A program made the translations under genes and the position numbers. Shown piece after piece: positions 1 through 8,809 of a DNA stretch of 64,000 nt (position 1 is its first letter; every line of letters starts with the position of its first letter). Source of the DNA: J027 sp965215855 (lineage in GTDB: Bacteria; Chloroflexota; Anaerolineae; Aggregatilineales; J027); the NCBI GenBank assembly GCA_965215855.1, contig CBDCER010000003.1, forward strand, positions 2,356,001 to 2,420,000, in the 5' to 3' direction. Below the pieces are notes generated by a model. The model saw nothing but the letters and a program-made list of their open reading frames with translations. It did no database searches and was not told the DNA's origin.

Positions 1-1
1 G

Positions 2-250
2 TTTGGTGTTTTCAATGAGAGTTTGGGCACAGAGGATATTGGGGTGGTGGCTGAATTAATGGAGAATACTGATGAAGCACGTGCCCGTATCCAGCGTGAG
101 ATTCGTCGGCGTGTGGTGCAGACCATGGATGTGAATGCTCGTTTTGTTCATCTGGTAGAGCAAAAGTGGTTGATCAAAACCAGCAGCGGCAAGATTGCTC
201 GTAGCGCCAACCGTGATAAATTTTTGGTGGAAACGGGCCTGATGAATTGA
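2..250 (+). CDS. C-terminal end of an acyl-CoA synthetase / acyl-AMP ligase-like protein (partial)
   Basis: Only the last 82 codons lie in the window; the frame is open from base 2, so the start is upstream. The segment carries LGTEDIGVVAEL and, near the end, KTSSGKIARSANR, which matches the A10-type lysine motif (PKTxSGKxxR) of the C-terminal lid domain of AMP-forming acyl/aryl ligases. In that family the motif lysine takes part in the adenylation half-reaction that activates a carboxylic acid with ATP. The substrate cannot be told from this fragment. It ends 118 bases before asnS on the same strand. A plain C-terminal truncation is excluded because the motif and a normal stop are present; only the window edge cuts it. 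Confidence 0.75.
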   Translation, partial: FGVFNESLGTEDIGVVAELMENTDEARARIQREIRRRVVQTMDVNARFVHLVEQKWLIKTSSGKIARSANRDKFLVETGLMN

Positions 251-368
251 TGTGGGCGGTGTGATCTGGCTTCATAATTTCTACATAGCTCGACTGGATG
301 CTTGACCACCCTGTAGGGGGCAGATAGAATGCCCAGGACGCAAATTACAATATAAAAGGAATTAACTG

Positions 369-1706
369 GTGGCAGAACTGATTTCGATTGGCGACATTGC
401 ACACTATGATGGACAGGAAGTGACCATTCGGGGGTGGGTGTATAACAAAACTGGCAAAGGCAAACTGCATTTCTTGAAAGTGCGGGACGGCACGGGCATT
501 GTGCAATGTGTGGCTTTTAAGAAAGATATGGATGAACAGGTTTTCGAGACTGTCAAACGCCTGCAACAAGAAACCTCGCTGGTGGTAACCGGACAGGTAC
601 GCAAAGAAGAGCGTGCCCCTGGCGTTCCTGGTGGTTATGAAATTGGCTTGCAGAATGTTGAGGTTATTCAGGAAGCCAACGACTATCCGATTGGCAATAA
701 AGAGCACGGTGTTGAGTTCTTGATGGATAATCGCCATTTATGGGTGCGGTCATCACGCCAGTGGGCGATTTTACGGATACGGGCGACAGTCGTCCGTGCT
801 ATCCGGAACTGGTTAGATGATCATGGCTATTTACTGGTCGATACACCGATATTATCCAATGCTGCTGGTGAGAATTCCACTGATTTGTTCGAGGTGGACT
901 ATTTTGGGCAACCGGCTTATCTGGCACAGACCGGTCAACTCTATAATGAGGCTAATATCGCCTCCTTTGGCAAGGTATATTGCTTTGGCCCTACCTTCCG
1001 CGCTGAACGCTCCAAAACACGCCGCCATTTGATCGAATTCTGGATGCTGGAGCCGGAGATGGCTTTCTTCTCGTTGGAGGATATGATGGCGATGGAGGAA
1101 GAGTTCGTCAGCCATCTGGTACAGACAGTGCTAGAAAAACATCGTCCAGAGTTGGAAATGATCGGACGCGACACAACGTTGCTAGAAAAAGTGACGCCAC
1201 CTTTTCCACGGATTTCCTACGATGAAGCGATAGAACGTCTGCAAACATTGGTCGAGCAGGTTGATGATCCAGAACAAAAGAATCTGTTGAAAATTGAATG
1301 GGGCACGGATTTCGGTAGTCCCCATGAGACCGCTATTGCTGAGATGTTTGATAAACCGGTCTTTGTCTACAATTATCCAACGGCGTGCAAGGCATTTTAT
1401 ATGCAGCCAGTTGATGGCCGCCCGGAAGTTTGCCGCAGTGTGGATTTGTTGGCTCCAGAAGGCTATGGAGAGATCACTGGTGGCAGCGAACGCATTTATG
1501 ATGCTGAGTTGCTGAAGCAGCGTATTCTGGAAATTGGCATTGATCCTGAAAACTACCAGTGGTATCTGGATTTGCGTGAATATGGCAGTGTGCCTCATGC
1601 TGGATTTGGGCTAGGTATCGAGCGGGCCGTCTCCTGGATTTGTGGTCTGCCGCATATCCGCGAAGCGATACCCTATGCGCGTATGCTCACGCATCTGGCT
1701 CCATAG
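369..1706 (+). CDS. asnS: Asparaginyl-tRNA synthetase
   Basis: Class II aminoacyl-tRNA synthetase of 445 residues that charges tRNA-Asn with asparagine in the cytoplasm. An N-terminal OB-fold anticodon-binding domain occupies about residues 15-105 (starting VTIRGWVYNK). The catalytic core follows: motif 2 FGPTFRAERSKTRRHLIEFW at 206-225 and motif 3 GFGLGIERA near residue 418. The length is normal for bacterial AsnRS. The start is GTG at 369, preceded by AAAGGAA; no upstream in-frame ATG is available. Because aspS lies at the other end of the window, this organism can make Asn-tRNA directly. The next gene, a GNAT, begins within a few bases of the stop, so the two are probably co-transcribed. 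Confidence 0.97.
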   Translation: MAELISIGDIAHYDGQEVTIRGWVYNKTGKGKLHFLKVRDGTGIVQCVAFKKDMDEQVFETVKRLQQETSLVVTGQVRKEERAPGVPGGYEIGLQNVEVIQEANDYPIGNKEHGVEFLMDNRHLWVRSSRQWAILRIRATVVRAIRNWLDDHGYLLVDTPILSNAAGENSTDLFEVDYFGQPAYLAQTGQLYNEANIASFGKVYCFGPTFRAERSKTRRHLIEFWMLEPEMAFFSLEDMMAMEEEFVSHLVQTVLEKHRPELEMIGRDTTLLEKVTPPFPRISYDEAIERLQTLVEQVDDPEQKNLLKIEWGTDFGSPHETAIAEMFDKPVFVYNYPTACKAFYMQPVDGRPEVCRSVDLLAPEGYGEITGGSERIYDAELLKQRILEIGIDPENYQWYLDLREYGSVPHAGFGLGIERAVSWICGLPHIREAIPYARMLTHLAP

Positions 1707-1711
1707 TGCAA

Positions 1712-2455
1712 ATGGCGATGAATCTTAGCGAGCGTCGTCGCCACGCCCGTCAATTGTTGGACGACACCAGTTCTAAAGACGCACCCAGCGCCTGTTATGC
1801 CCTGTTTCATGACCCACAACGTTCTGCACTCTATACGTCGGTTGATGTTAATGGTCAGGCACAGGGTTTCGTTGGTGTCTTTCAGACCGGCCAAGATCTT
1901 TTTCGCCCACTGATGACAATGGTGTGTCAGAATGTTGAGGTTGCCCAGCAGTTATTTCAAGAAGCCCTGACCCCAGGACGCCCCTACATTTTCTTCGCCA
2001 ATTTGAACCAGTTGCCGTTGGTGGATGCGGTACTGCGACTGGAAAATCAACAAATCCTGCAGATCCTTCGCTTGGATAGCACACGCTTCCAGCCACGTGT
2101 GAATGTATTAGTGGTCCATAGCCGCGCACCGAATGGTACGCCGCGTTGCGAGATCGATATGGCGGGGATAAAAGCGGTAGCGGGTGTGAACTGGCAGAGT
2201 CCCGGCTTTGCCGAAATCTATGTACAGGTCGATCCTGAAGTGCAGGGACGAGGGTGGGGCAAGCATGTGGTGGCAGCATTGACCGATCAATTGTTGCGCG
2301 AGGGTCGTCAGCCTATTTATCTGGTGGAATCTCGTAACGAAGTATCGCGGCAATTGGCCGAGAGTCTGGGCTATATTGATACGGGCTATCGGCAAGTTTA
2401 TGCTGATGCTGTATATGTGCCAGAGTTGTCATCACAGGATATTGACACTCACTGA
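1712..2455 (+). CDS. GNAT-family N-acetyltransferase
   Basis: A 247-residue protein with a C-terminal GNAT fold. The acetyl-CoA pyrophosphate-binding loop is visible as VDPEVQGRGWGKHVV (Q/RxxGxG/A type), followed by the helix and by VESRNEVSRQLAESLGY, typical of the final beta-bulge and dimer region. The N-terminal half (about residues 1-130) looks like a second, degenerate GNAT-like half, as in two-domain GNATs, but this is an inference. The ATG at 1712 is chosen because it sits six bases after the asnS stop; an in-frame GTG at 1706 overlaps that stop, and a longer open frame back to 1640 runs inside asnS. The substrate is unknown. Confidence 0.85.
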   Translation: MAMNLSERRRHARQLLDDTSSKDAPSACYALFHDPQRSALYTSVDVNGQAQGFVGVFQTGQDLFRPLMTMVCQNVEVAQQLFQEALTPGRPYIFFANLNQLPLVDAVLRLENQQILQILRLDSTRFQPRVNVLVVHSRAPNGTPRCEIDMAGIKAVAGVNWQSPGFAEIYVQVDPEVQGRGWGKHVVAALTDQLLREGRQPIYLVESRNEVSRQLAESLGYIDTGYRQVYADAVYVPELSSQDIDTH

Positions 2456-2494
2456 ATTTTCCTGTCTGGGCTTACGTTCTAGCCCCCTGCACGG

Positions 2495-2500
2495 TATAAT
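2495..2500 (+). promoter_or_regulatory. Possible -10 box for lipA
   Basis: A perfect TATAAT lies 37 bases upstream of the lipA GTG start, in the 81-base gap after the GNAT gene. The -35 position (TTACGT, 17 bases upstream) is a poor match, so the promoter is only suggested by the -10 box and its location. Confidence 0.35.
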
Positions 2501-2536
2501 AAAAGCCGATATTTGTAAAATTCGAGGAAGCAATAC

Positions 2537-3538
2537 GTGGCTGACACAATTAACCCACAAAACATCCCGATTATTGACGATACTGATAGGCAAAACCCAC
2601 GTCATGGTGTGCGGGGTAGCAAACGTCATAACCCGGCTGGCAAAGTCTCGCGGCGACGTCCACCCTGGATCAAGGTGCGAGCGCCGAGTGGTGATACGTA
2701 TGAATTTGTGCGGCGCCAGATGCGAAGTAAGGCACTGAACACGGTTTGTGAAGAGGCTATGTGCCCCAATATTGGTGAGTGTTGGGGAAGTGGAACGGCT
2801 ACGTTCTTGATGTTGGGCGATGTCTGCACGCGCTCGTGTGGATTTTGCGACATCAAAACTGGTATGCCAGAGCCGCTGGATTGGCAAGAACCCCTGCGGG
2901 TCGCTCAAGCTGTTCAACAGATGAATTTGCGCCATGTCGTCATCACCAGCGTCAATCGAGATGAGCGTGAGGACGGCGGCGCCCCTATTTTTGCGATGGT
3001 CATCAAGATGATTCGCAAATTGCAGCCAGGGTGTAGTATCGAAGTGCTGATTCCCGATTTCAAGGGATCCCGTGATGCGCTGAAAATCGTGATGGATGCC
3101 CAGCCGGAGATCCTTAATCATAATGTTGAAACTGTGCCGCGTTTGTTCAAGAAGGTGCAACCCCAAGACAACTATGAATGGGCGCTGAGGACGCTGGTTA
3201 ATGCCAAAGCTCTGGATCCCCTGGTGTTGACGAAAAGCGGGATTATGGTTGGATTGGGTGAGATGTTTGATGAGGTGGTTGAAGTCATGCACGATTTAGC
3301 TGACGTCGGGCTGGATATTTTGACCATCGGTCAATATCTGCAACCCAGCCGAATGCACTTGCCCATTGACCGCTACTATGAACCCCACGAATTTGATGAA
3401 TTGCAGCGTATTGGTACTGAGGAATTGGGCTTAAAGTGGGTGGAAGCTGGTCCGCTGGTGCGGAGTAGTTATCGTGCAGAACAACAGGTGCGGGAACTGT
3501 CGAAACTTAATTATATTCGCCGAGATACTGAAGGGTAG
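2537..3538 (+). CDS. lipA: Lipoyl synthase
   Basis: Radical SAM enzyme of 333 residues that inserts two sulfur atoms into protein-bound octanoyl groups to make lipoyl cofactor. Both iron-sulfur cluster sites are present: the auxiliary-cluster motif CEEAMCPNIGEC (Cys71, Cys76, Cys82) and the radical SAM CxxxCxxC motif CTRSCGFC (Cys97, Cys101, Cys104). The family signature NVETVPRL and the C-terminal RSSYRAEQ are also there. The extra 40 or so N-terminal residues are basic and probably disordered. The start is GTG at 2537 with CGAGGAAG upstream. No lipB is next to it, so octanoyl transfer must be encoded elsewhere. Confidence 0.97.
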   Translation: MADTINPQNIPIIDDTDRQNPRHGVRGSKRHNPAGKVSRRRPPWIKVRAPSGDTYEFVRRQMRSKALNTVCEEAMCPNIGECWGSGTATFLMLGDVCTRSCGFCDIKTGMPEPLDWQEPLRVAQAVQQMNLRHVVITSVNRDEREDGGAPIFAMVIKMIRKLQPGCSIEVLIPDFKGSRDALKIVMDAQPEILNHNVETVPRLFKKVQPQDNYEWALRTLVNAKALDPLVLTKSGIMVGLGEMFDEVVEVMHDLADVGLDILTIGQYLQPSRMHLPIDRYYEPHEFDELQRIGTEELGLKWVEAGPLVRSSYRAEQQVRELSKLNYIRRDTEG

Positions 3539-3578
3539 ACTTCGCGTAGTTTTGTGACACATGTGTAGGCGGGGCAAG

Positions 3579-3607
3579 TTGCACTTCCTAGTGGTCAATT
3601 GTATAGT
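3579..3607 (+). promoter_or_regulatory. Predicted sigma-70-type promoter for the CBS-domain gene
   Basis: TTGCAC at 3579-3584 and TATAGT at 3602-3607 are separated by exactly 17 bases. They lie in the lipA-CBS intergenic gap, 27 bases before the ATG at 3634. The -10 box is a five-of-six match and the -35 box keeps only the TTG. Confidence 0.4.
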
Positions 3608-3633
3608 GTAGAGCAGTAGTGGGAACTGAATAA

Positions 3634-4062
3634 ATGCAATCCAATGAGGCTTTCATTGTGGCGAATTATCACCTAACAGTGGGTGAGATTATGCAAATAG
3701 AAGTGGCGACCATATTGGGTGACCTTTCCGTGCAGGAAGCCGCCGCCGTTATGCGTTTTTCTGGCACCCGAAGCCTGCTGGTGATTCCACGTCAGGAAGG
3801 CGATCCTTATGGAATTGTCTGCTATTCCGATATTGTCAACCATGTTATCGCCGATGGCAAAGACCCACGCAAGATTACCGTGGATGAAGTCGCAACGACG
3901 CCAGCAATTGCCATTCGCCCTCATGAAACTGTGAAAAAAGCCTCATCTTTATTCCGTAAACATAATATAGGTCATGCCCCTGTCGTTGATGATGCTGGTA
4001 AACTTATTGGAATTGTGTCGATGACAGATATTGTCACCGAAGTCATTACTGAACCTGAATAG
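3634..4062 (+). CDS. Protein with two CBS domains
   Basis: A 142-residue protein made almost entirely of a tandem CBS pair (a Bateman module), about residues 15-75 and 82-140. Each half ends with the usual G-hydrophobic-S/T pattern: YGIVCYSDIV in the first and LIGIVSMTDIV in the second. Bateman modules bind adenosine nucleotides or SAM and act as energy or metabolite sensors. No effector domain is fused, so the partner is unknown. The stop is one base before the ATG of the methyltransferase gene, which suggests translational coupling and a possible functional link. Another ATG at 3691 (MQIEVATILGD) could be the real start. Confidence 0.85.
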   Translation: MQSNEAFIVANYHLTVGEIMQIEVATILGDLSVQEAAAVMRFSGTRSLLVIPRQEGDPYGIVCYSDIVNHVIADGKDPRKITVDEVATTPAIAIRPHETVKKASSLFRKHNIGHAPVVDDAGKLIGIVSMTDIVTEVITEPE

Positions 4063-4063
4063 A

Positions 4064-4960
4064 ATGAAAGTTGGATTCATGGCTGAATCAGATAAACTCT
4101 TGATCCGCCAGGCCTACATGGATGCTGAAGCGTTTGCCGTTCGACAGCGCACGCATGATATTTACTCAGTTCCTCGTCTCGATTTTCCCCGTTGGGCGCT
4201 TTCTCGTCAACACAATTGGCGAGGCGATGAATGGGTGCTGGACATTAATCCGGCTAATGGTACTTATTTTGAAGCAGCTAGAGAACTATGGCCGCAGGGC
4301 AGGTATGTCGCGGCTGATCTTTCCTACGACATCTTGAAAACCGCCTACCGCCATCCATTGGCTGATGATATTCAGATGATTGTTCATGAGACGCATCGGT
4401 TGCCATTTGCCAATCACTGCTTTGATGTAATCCTCGCCAACCACATGCTCCATCATATTCCGCATCTGGAAGCTACCCTGGCAGAATTACACCGGATATT
4501 GAAACCAGGCGGCGTTTTGCTTGCAGCCACCCATAGCCAGTTTACAATGTCTGAATTTGATACCCTGACACGTCGGGCTTTAACGCTGCTAGGGCATCCA
4601 CCACTGACACATGAAAGTGTTTATGGGCGTTTTATTGAAGGTTTTTCATTAGAAAATGGGGCGGTAACTTTGGCACGTCACTTCCGTGCTGTTGCGCGAT
4701 ATGAAATGCCCAGTGCCCTGGTATTCAAAGAAGCGCGGCCTGTGATTGAATACCTAAATAGTAGCCGTCCGGCTCGTGAACCGGCTCTACCTGATAGGCT
4801 GACGTGGGAAGACTTCATCGCCATCATGGCTGACCAAATCCGTCGCCTCATCAACCATTTTGGTGAATTAACAGTTAATAAATTATCCGGTGTTTTGCTG
4901 GCGACAGATCATGGCAGCTTCGCCAGAAGTTATTTTAAGTATCTGGATAATAACCGCTAA
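4064..4960 (+). CDS. Class I SAM-dependent methyltransferase
   Basis: A 298-residue protein with a Rossmann-type SAM-binding domain. Motif I appears in a diverged form (VLDINPANGTYFEAA), followed by the acidic end of beta-2 (VAADLSYDIL), the motif IV region FDVILANHMLHHI and the post-motif LKPGGVLLAATHS. The pattern is that of the UbiE/Coq5-like 'Methyltransf_11' group. The C-terminal 100 residues have no recognised domain. The substrate is unknown. I start at 4064, directly after the CBS-gene stop; an in-frame ATG at 4079 (MAESDKLL) is equally plausible. The 3' end overlaps the convergent FHA gene by four bases. Confidence 0.82.
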   Translation: MKVGFMAESDKLLIRQAYMDAEAFAVRQRTHDIYSVPRLDFPRWALSRQHNWRGDEWVLDINPANGTYFEAARELWPQGRYVAADLSYDILKTAYRHPLADDIQMIVHETHRLPFANHCFDVILANHMLHHIPHLEATLAELHRILKPGGVLLAATHSQFTMSEFDTLTRRALTLLGHPPLTHESVYGRFIEGFSLENGAVTLARHFRAVARYEMPSALVFKEARPVIEYLNSSRPAREPALPDRLTWEDFIAIMADQIRRLINHFGELTVNKLSGVLLATDHGSFARSYFKYLDNNR

Positions 4961-5967
4961 GAATCCTTTTCCGGTGGTTCTGCTTCAGAAATATTATCTT
5001 CAGTCACAAAGGGCGACGGGGGTTTTGCTTGAGCTTCGGCTAGCTTGGTGTCAGTGCCAGACTCCGTAGTCTTAGCCACAAGTGGTGCTGTGGATTTCGT
5101 TACCGCTTCTGCGGACTCTGCCATTTGGCTGGCTTCAGCTTCGATCTTTGTCTCTTTTTCCTGTTGGGTTAGGGCTGGTTTTGAAGTAGGTTCAACAATC
5201 TTGGGCTTTTCTGCCTTTTCCTGGACTTCAGACTCAGTAACTGTAGCGGCCTGAGCTTTTGCTTGAGCAGCTTCGATTTGACTCTTATTAGGTGCGGCGC
5301 GACGTACTGTTTCCTCCTCGTCCATGTCAGTATTTGAAGGCTTTTCTTCGCTGACAGTTGTTGTTGGTTTTGATTCATCTGTGGCTTCTACGAATGGCGG
5401 TACAGGTTGTTTGGCGACTTCAGCTATTGGCTGAAAGAACATACGAATGACAATTTGCCCCAAACCTACCCGGTCGCCATCGTGCAACCGATAAGGATAG
5501 TGGGCTTCTAGGCGTTGCCCATTGAGAAAGGTACCGTTACTACTTCCTAGATCAAAAACATCCAAGTGGTCATCATCGGCGTAACGTATCTGGCTGTGAC
5601 GGCGGCTGACTCCCATGCGATACCCCGCAAAAGGCGTCATATCGACATCGGGTAGTGCGCCAGTAGCTGGATCTCGCCGTCCCAGCACAATTTCTCGATG
5701 TGACATAGACAGGTGAATGGGTTCTGGGCTGCCCTCAATCTCTAGACGCAACGAACCGCCTTTTGGAAACACATCTGTGCCCCGCCCACTTGTGCTGTCT
5801 TCGTCGATGGTCTCCACTTCCAGCACATCTTGGTACTCTTCACTGGCTTCCTCTCCCAGCGTTTTTGTGCTGAGAGGGGGGGTGCCGGTCCGTAAATTGG
5901 AGCCGCATTTGGTACAAAACACTTCGCCAACACGGTTCACATAGCTACACACGGGACATTTTTGCAT
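4957..5967 (-). CDS. Zinc-ribbon and FHA domain protein
   Basis: A 336-residue protein. The N-terminus is a zinc ribbon with two CxxC knuckles, CPVCSYVNRVGEVFCTKC (residues 4-21). A forkhead-associated domain follows at about 75-180, with the phosphopeptide-binding residues GRRDP, SRRHSQIR and GSSNGTFLNG all intact. The remaining 150 residues are a low-complexity Glu/Ala/Lys/Thr-rich tail. FHA domains bind phosphothreonine peptides, so the protein is likely part of Ser/Thr-kinase signalling, but no kinase gene is in the window. A second protein of the same build is encoded at 9494-10255. The gene ends convergently with the methyltransferase, overlapping it by four bases. Confidence 0.88.
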   Translation of the reverse strand: MQKCPVCSYVNRVGEVFCTKCGSNLRTGTPPLSTKTLGEEASEEYQDVLEVETIDEDSTSGRGTDVFPKGGSLRLEIEGSPEPIHLSMSHREIVLGRRDPATGALPDVDMTPFAGYRMGVSRRHSQIRYADDDHLDVFDLGSSNGTFLNGQRLEAHYPYRLHDGDRVGLGQIVIRMFFQPIAEVAKQPVPPFVEATDESKPTTTVSEEKPSNTDMDEEETVRRAAPNKSQIEAAQAKAQAATVTESEVQEKAEKPKIVEPTSKPALTQQEKETKIEAEASQMAESAEAVTKSTAPLVAKTTESGTDTKLAEAQAKPPSPFVTEDNISEAEPPEKDS

Positions 5968-6263
5968 CGTCTACCTCTCAAATATTGCCCAGGCCCAACA
6001 CCGTCAATGATACTACAATTGGTGTATTCCGGACAAATTCGTTATCGAACTAAGAGCTGTCTTTTTGGAAGAAAGCGCACTGCCGAGACAAGGCGGGCAA
6101 AGAACATGATATACAATGTGCATTACCATCGGCGCATAAAATCACTTGCTTATTAGTTGCGATGCCCTCTCACTGGGATAGACAAGAGGTTATCTGAAGT
6201 GGGCAAGTGAGAATGCTAAATTGCTATCCCCACGGAAATAGTCTACCACCCTGCCTTAGTTGG
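5968..6263. other. Intergenic region before the FHA gene
   Basis: A 296-base gap between two minus-strand genes. It must hold the promoter of the FHA gene and the end of the SGNH-hydrolase transcript. I see no convincing hairpin with a T tract, no RNA gene and no credible short gene here. Confidence 0.5.
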
Positions 6264-7682
6264 TTAGTACAATACCTGTCTCCAGATAGCGTCCAGTACC
6301 ATCAATGCGGTCAGATTCCGCATATTGTATCCATACCGCAGCTCAGCGGCACTGAAAATTCCGGCTTCAAGTGTGCCAGTATTAACGCTTGGGTGAATGC
6401 CGTCGCCGCTCAGCCCTTTATTCGGTAAATCCTGCATCACTGCCCAATAGTCCCATAATGGCACGCCGTAGGCATAGGCTGTACTCCGAATAATGCCATT
6501 ATAGGCCAGCACACGTGCCCCTGCTGTTGGGTTTGCCAAATTATCCGGCAATGTACTCAGTACGGGAATGACACCCATATCAATGCTAATCTGCACAATC
6601 GTCTGTAAATTTGTCTGGTAAACGGCTGTACCAAAATAGGCCGCATCATTTGTACCGATCATGATGAGAGCCAGAGCTGGTCTGACAACACGATATTCGC
6701 AGGCCAATGGTGTTTCGCCAGGGCCACAGACACCCGGCATAGCATTGCCCGGATTCAACAAGTTGGCCGATGTCCAGCCGCCACCTGTGGCGACGCTGGC
6801 GTTGGCGAAGGAGAAATGCGTGCGTGCGCCAGTTTGCGAGAAATAGTTCACGACAGGTTGCAAAGCAGTGTACCCATGCAATTGCAGACCACCATTGCCA
6901 ATGGGATATAGGAAATAGGGGCTGTAGCTGATACTATCGCCAATTTTTGAGAATACATCGGCACGGTTGCCCATCGCCTGCCCAGCTAGGAAGATTTCGC
7001 GGGCACGGGGCGTGATGTTGGTGATGACACCGGGAAGGGCAACCCCACCTCCGGTTGGCGGCGCAGCACCGCCTCCGCTTCCCGCCCCACTAGTTGGAAC
7101 TTGGGCGGTTACGGGTAAGGCGCTGGTATCGCCTGTAATATTGACGAGAGAGAAATAGAGCCAACCTTCTTGGTCGCCAACAATCACCTGGAACCAGGTG
7201 TTGTTGCTATTTCGCCCTACGACGGCTACTGATGTTCCGGTAGATAGCAAACGGATAATGCTATGGTTAGTCCCAGGACCGGCGCGGAAATTGACAGCAT
7301 TGGTCGTTGTGCCAGCCAATCCGCCCTCTGGCACTTCGACAGGTGGGGCTTCAGGCGCAGGGGCAACCGCGATCACTGGCAGGATCAGCAAATCGCCTTC
7401 GACATCGAGCAATGAATAGAAGATCCAGCCTTGTTGTCCATCGACCACACCTCGCAGCCACGCTGTGTTGGCGTTGCGACCATCTAGGGTAATGGATGTC
7501 CCGATGGGCAAAGTACGCAGAATGGAATAAGTTAAATCTGGGCCAGTACGGAAGTTTGCTTCACTGTTGGTTACGGCTGTCAAGGTTGCACCCTGACTAT
7601 GTACAGGACGCGCCACTACTGTTATTGACAACATCAAACTCATCAGCATAAAGAAGACAAGAAAACGTGTTGATCTAGTCAT
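6264..7682 (-). CDS. Secreted SH3-repeat protein with SGNH/GDSL hydrolase-like domain
   Basis: A 472-residue exported protein. A signal peptide ends near PVHSQG (about residue 30). Two bacterial SH3 (SH3b) modules follow at about 33-95 and 122-185; each has the NFRxGP and GWxxxSL signatures, which usually bind cell-wall material. A Gly/Pro/Thr linker leads into an SGNH-hydrolase-like domain from about residue 215. The catalytic blocks are visible: KIGDSIS (nucleophile serine, block I), MIGTNDA (block III) and GDGIHPS near 426-432 (Asp and His of block V). It may be an esterase or lipase acting on wall or external polysaccharide. The substrate is not evident. Confidence 0.82.
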   Translation of the reverse strand: MTRSTRFLVFFMLMSLMLSITVVARPVHSQGATLTAVTNSEANFRTGPDLTYSILRTLPIGTSITLDGRNANTAWLRGVVDGQQGWIFYSLLDVEGDLLILPVIAVAPAPEAPPVEVPEGGLAGTTTNAVNFRAGPGTNHSIIRLLSTGTSVAVVGRNSNNTWFQVIVGDQEGWLYFSLVNITGDTSALPVTAQVPTSGAGSGGGAAPPTGGGVALPGVITNITPRAREIFLAGQAMGNRADVFSKIGDSISYSPYFLYPIGNGGLQLHGYTALQPVVNYFSQTGARTHFSFANASVATGGGWTSANLLNPGNAMPGVCGPGETPLACEYRVVRPALALIMIGTNDAAYFGTAVYQTNLQTIVQISIDMGVIPVLSTLPDNLANPTAGARVLAYNGIIRSTAYAYGVPLWDYWAVMQDLPNKGLSGDGIHPSVNTGTLEAGIFSAAELRYGYNMRNLTALMVLDAIWRQVLY

Positions 7683-7745
7683 AAGTTGCCCTATTGCAAA
7701 TTCTATTTTTTCCGTTGATGACTCTACGCTTTGCTATACACATTA

Positions 7746-7762
7746 GATTTTATCGGAAATAG
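7746..7762. repeat. Terminal inverted repeat, distal end of the IS
   Basis: GATTTTATCGGAAATAG pairs with the inverse of 8775-8791 at 15 of 17 positions. It lies 46 bases past the transposase stop codon. Confidence 0.75.
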
Positions 7763-7808
7763 CCAAATAGCAACCGGCAGATACAATTTTCCCTTACCCA
7801 TGACAGGA

Positions 7809-8723
7809 TCAGGCAGCGAGGGGATAGTCAATCCGTAAATTATGAAGACCGCACGCTGTCTCCATGACCAAATCTGCCAGGTCAGTTTTGATGTGGCGAA
7901 AGATATGCCGCACAATGGCAAGAGCTTTCACCCCACCAATACCATGTTCAACGCAGATACGCTCACTGGAGAGTTCTGAATTGCGGGCTTTTTCCTCCGG
8001 TGTTAACTCGCGTCCTCTGGGCTTTTTCTTGGGTTGAAATGTCTGGGTACCCGCTGGCTCATAGCCTTGAAAACCGGTGTCTTTCCAGAGCTTGCTCCCG
8101 GGTGGAAATTGGAGGGCGTGTTCATCGGCGAGTTTCTTATCATGTTTCTTGCCTTCACTGGTCGGACTCAACCCTTTGATCTTGCGCGTGCGCTTGTCCA
8201 TAATCACATTGTTCTTGACCGTATGGCGCTTCTTCTTACCACTATAGTGCTGGCGCTGGCGCTCAGGGTCTTTTGGGCGGCGAATTGGCCTTTCCGTCCC
8301 ATCAATGGCGAACTCTAACCCCGGACACCTGGCTAATACCTCGGCGATTTCTTTGGCCTGACGCGCCGGGAGTTGCTGCTGATAACCCAATGCCGCATTG
8401 AGAATTGGTATCAACCGTTGTATCCATTCATTCGCTTGGGGTTGCCCCATGCCAAACAGATACCCTTGCAGCACTTGCACCGGATAGAACCGAAAGTACA
8501 CCAGGATAAACATCAACTTATCTTCGATCGCTGGTATTGCCCCGCGCCGACCCCCACCTCGTTGCCGTTGCCGCTCGCCTTCGCGTTGCTGTTCGCGCTC
8601 TTCCAAATCCGCTTCATAGGCGGCTTCAAAATCGACCAGCAGCTTGGCGAAAGCTCGCGGCGTCAAGCCTGTGAAACTCCTGAATACTCCCGGTTTGCCT
8701 CTCAGTTCCTGGTAGTTTATCAT
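7809..8723 (-). CDS. IS5-like DDE transposase
   Basis: Transposase of 304 residues. The N-terminal 70 residues are helical and very rich in Glu, Arg and Gln (a helix-turn-helix 'HTH_Tnp_4' style region). The DDE catalytic domain follows: Asp141 in IDGTE, Asp215 in KDTGFQGY and Glu259 in ERICVEHGIGGVK. The gene is intact, with an ATG start and terminal repeats on both sides, so the element may still be able to move. The E-arm sequence is like that of the IS5 superfamily transposases related to HARBI1. The start is separated from the promoter-proximal inverted repeat by about 50 bases. Confidence 0.88.
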   Translation of the reverse strand: MINYQELRGKPGVFRSFTGLTPRAFAKLLVDFEAAYEADLEEREQQREGERQRQRGGGRRGAIPAIEDKLMFILVYFRFYPVQVLQGYLFGMGQPQANEWIQRLIPILNAALGYQQQLPARQAKEIAEVLARCPGLEFAIDGTERPIRRPKDPERQRQHYSGKKKRHTVKNNVIMDKRTRKIKGLSPTSEGKKHDKKLADEHALQFPPGSKLWKDTGFQGYEPAGTQTFQPKKKPRGRELTPEEKARNSELSSERICVEHGIGGVKALAIVRHIFRHIKTDLADLVMETACGLHNLRIDYPLAA

Positions 8724-8774
8724 CGTTGATCGTTGACCTATATGCTTTTTTCGATCTAGCTTACCTGTTTCTTT

Positions 8775-8791
8775 CTATTTCCGATAGAGTC
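8775..8791. repeat. Terminal inverted repeat, promoter-proximal end of the IS
   Basis: CTATTTCCGATAGAGTC is the inverted partner of 7746-7762 with two mismatches. It lies 52 bases upstream of the transposase start. Confidence 0.75.
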
Positions 8792-8809
8792 TATTGTCAA
8801 GGCGTGTCG

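Larger units (their letters stand above)
7744..8793 (-). mobile_element. Complete IS5-like insertion sequence
   Basis: The transposase gene at 7809-8723 is bounded by imperfect terminal inverted repeats of 17 bases: GATTTTATCGGAAATAG at 7746-7762, matched by its inverse at 8775-8791 with two mismatches. Both ends are flanked by TA (7744-7745 and 8792-8793), which may be the target duplication. The element core is 1046 bases. It sits between the SH3-SGNH gene and the ParB-like gene and interrupts nothing recognisable. Whether TA is the whole target duplication cannot be settled without an empty site. Confidence 0.8.
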
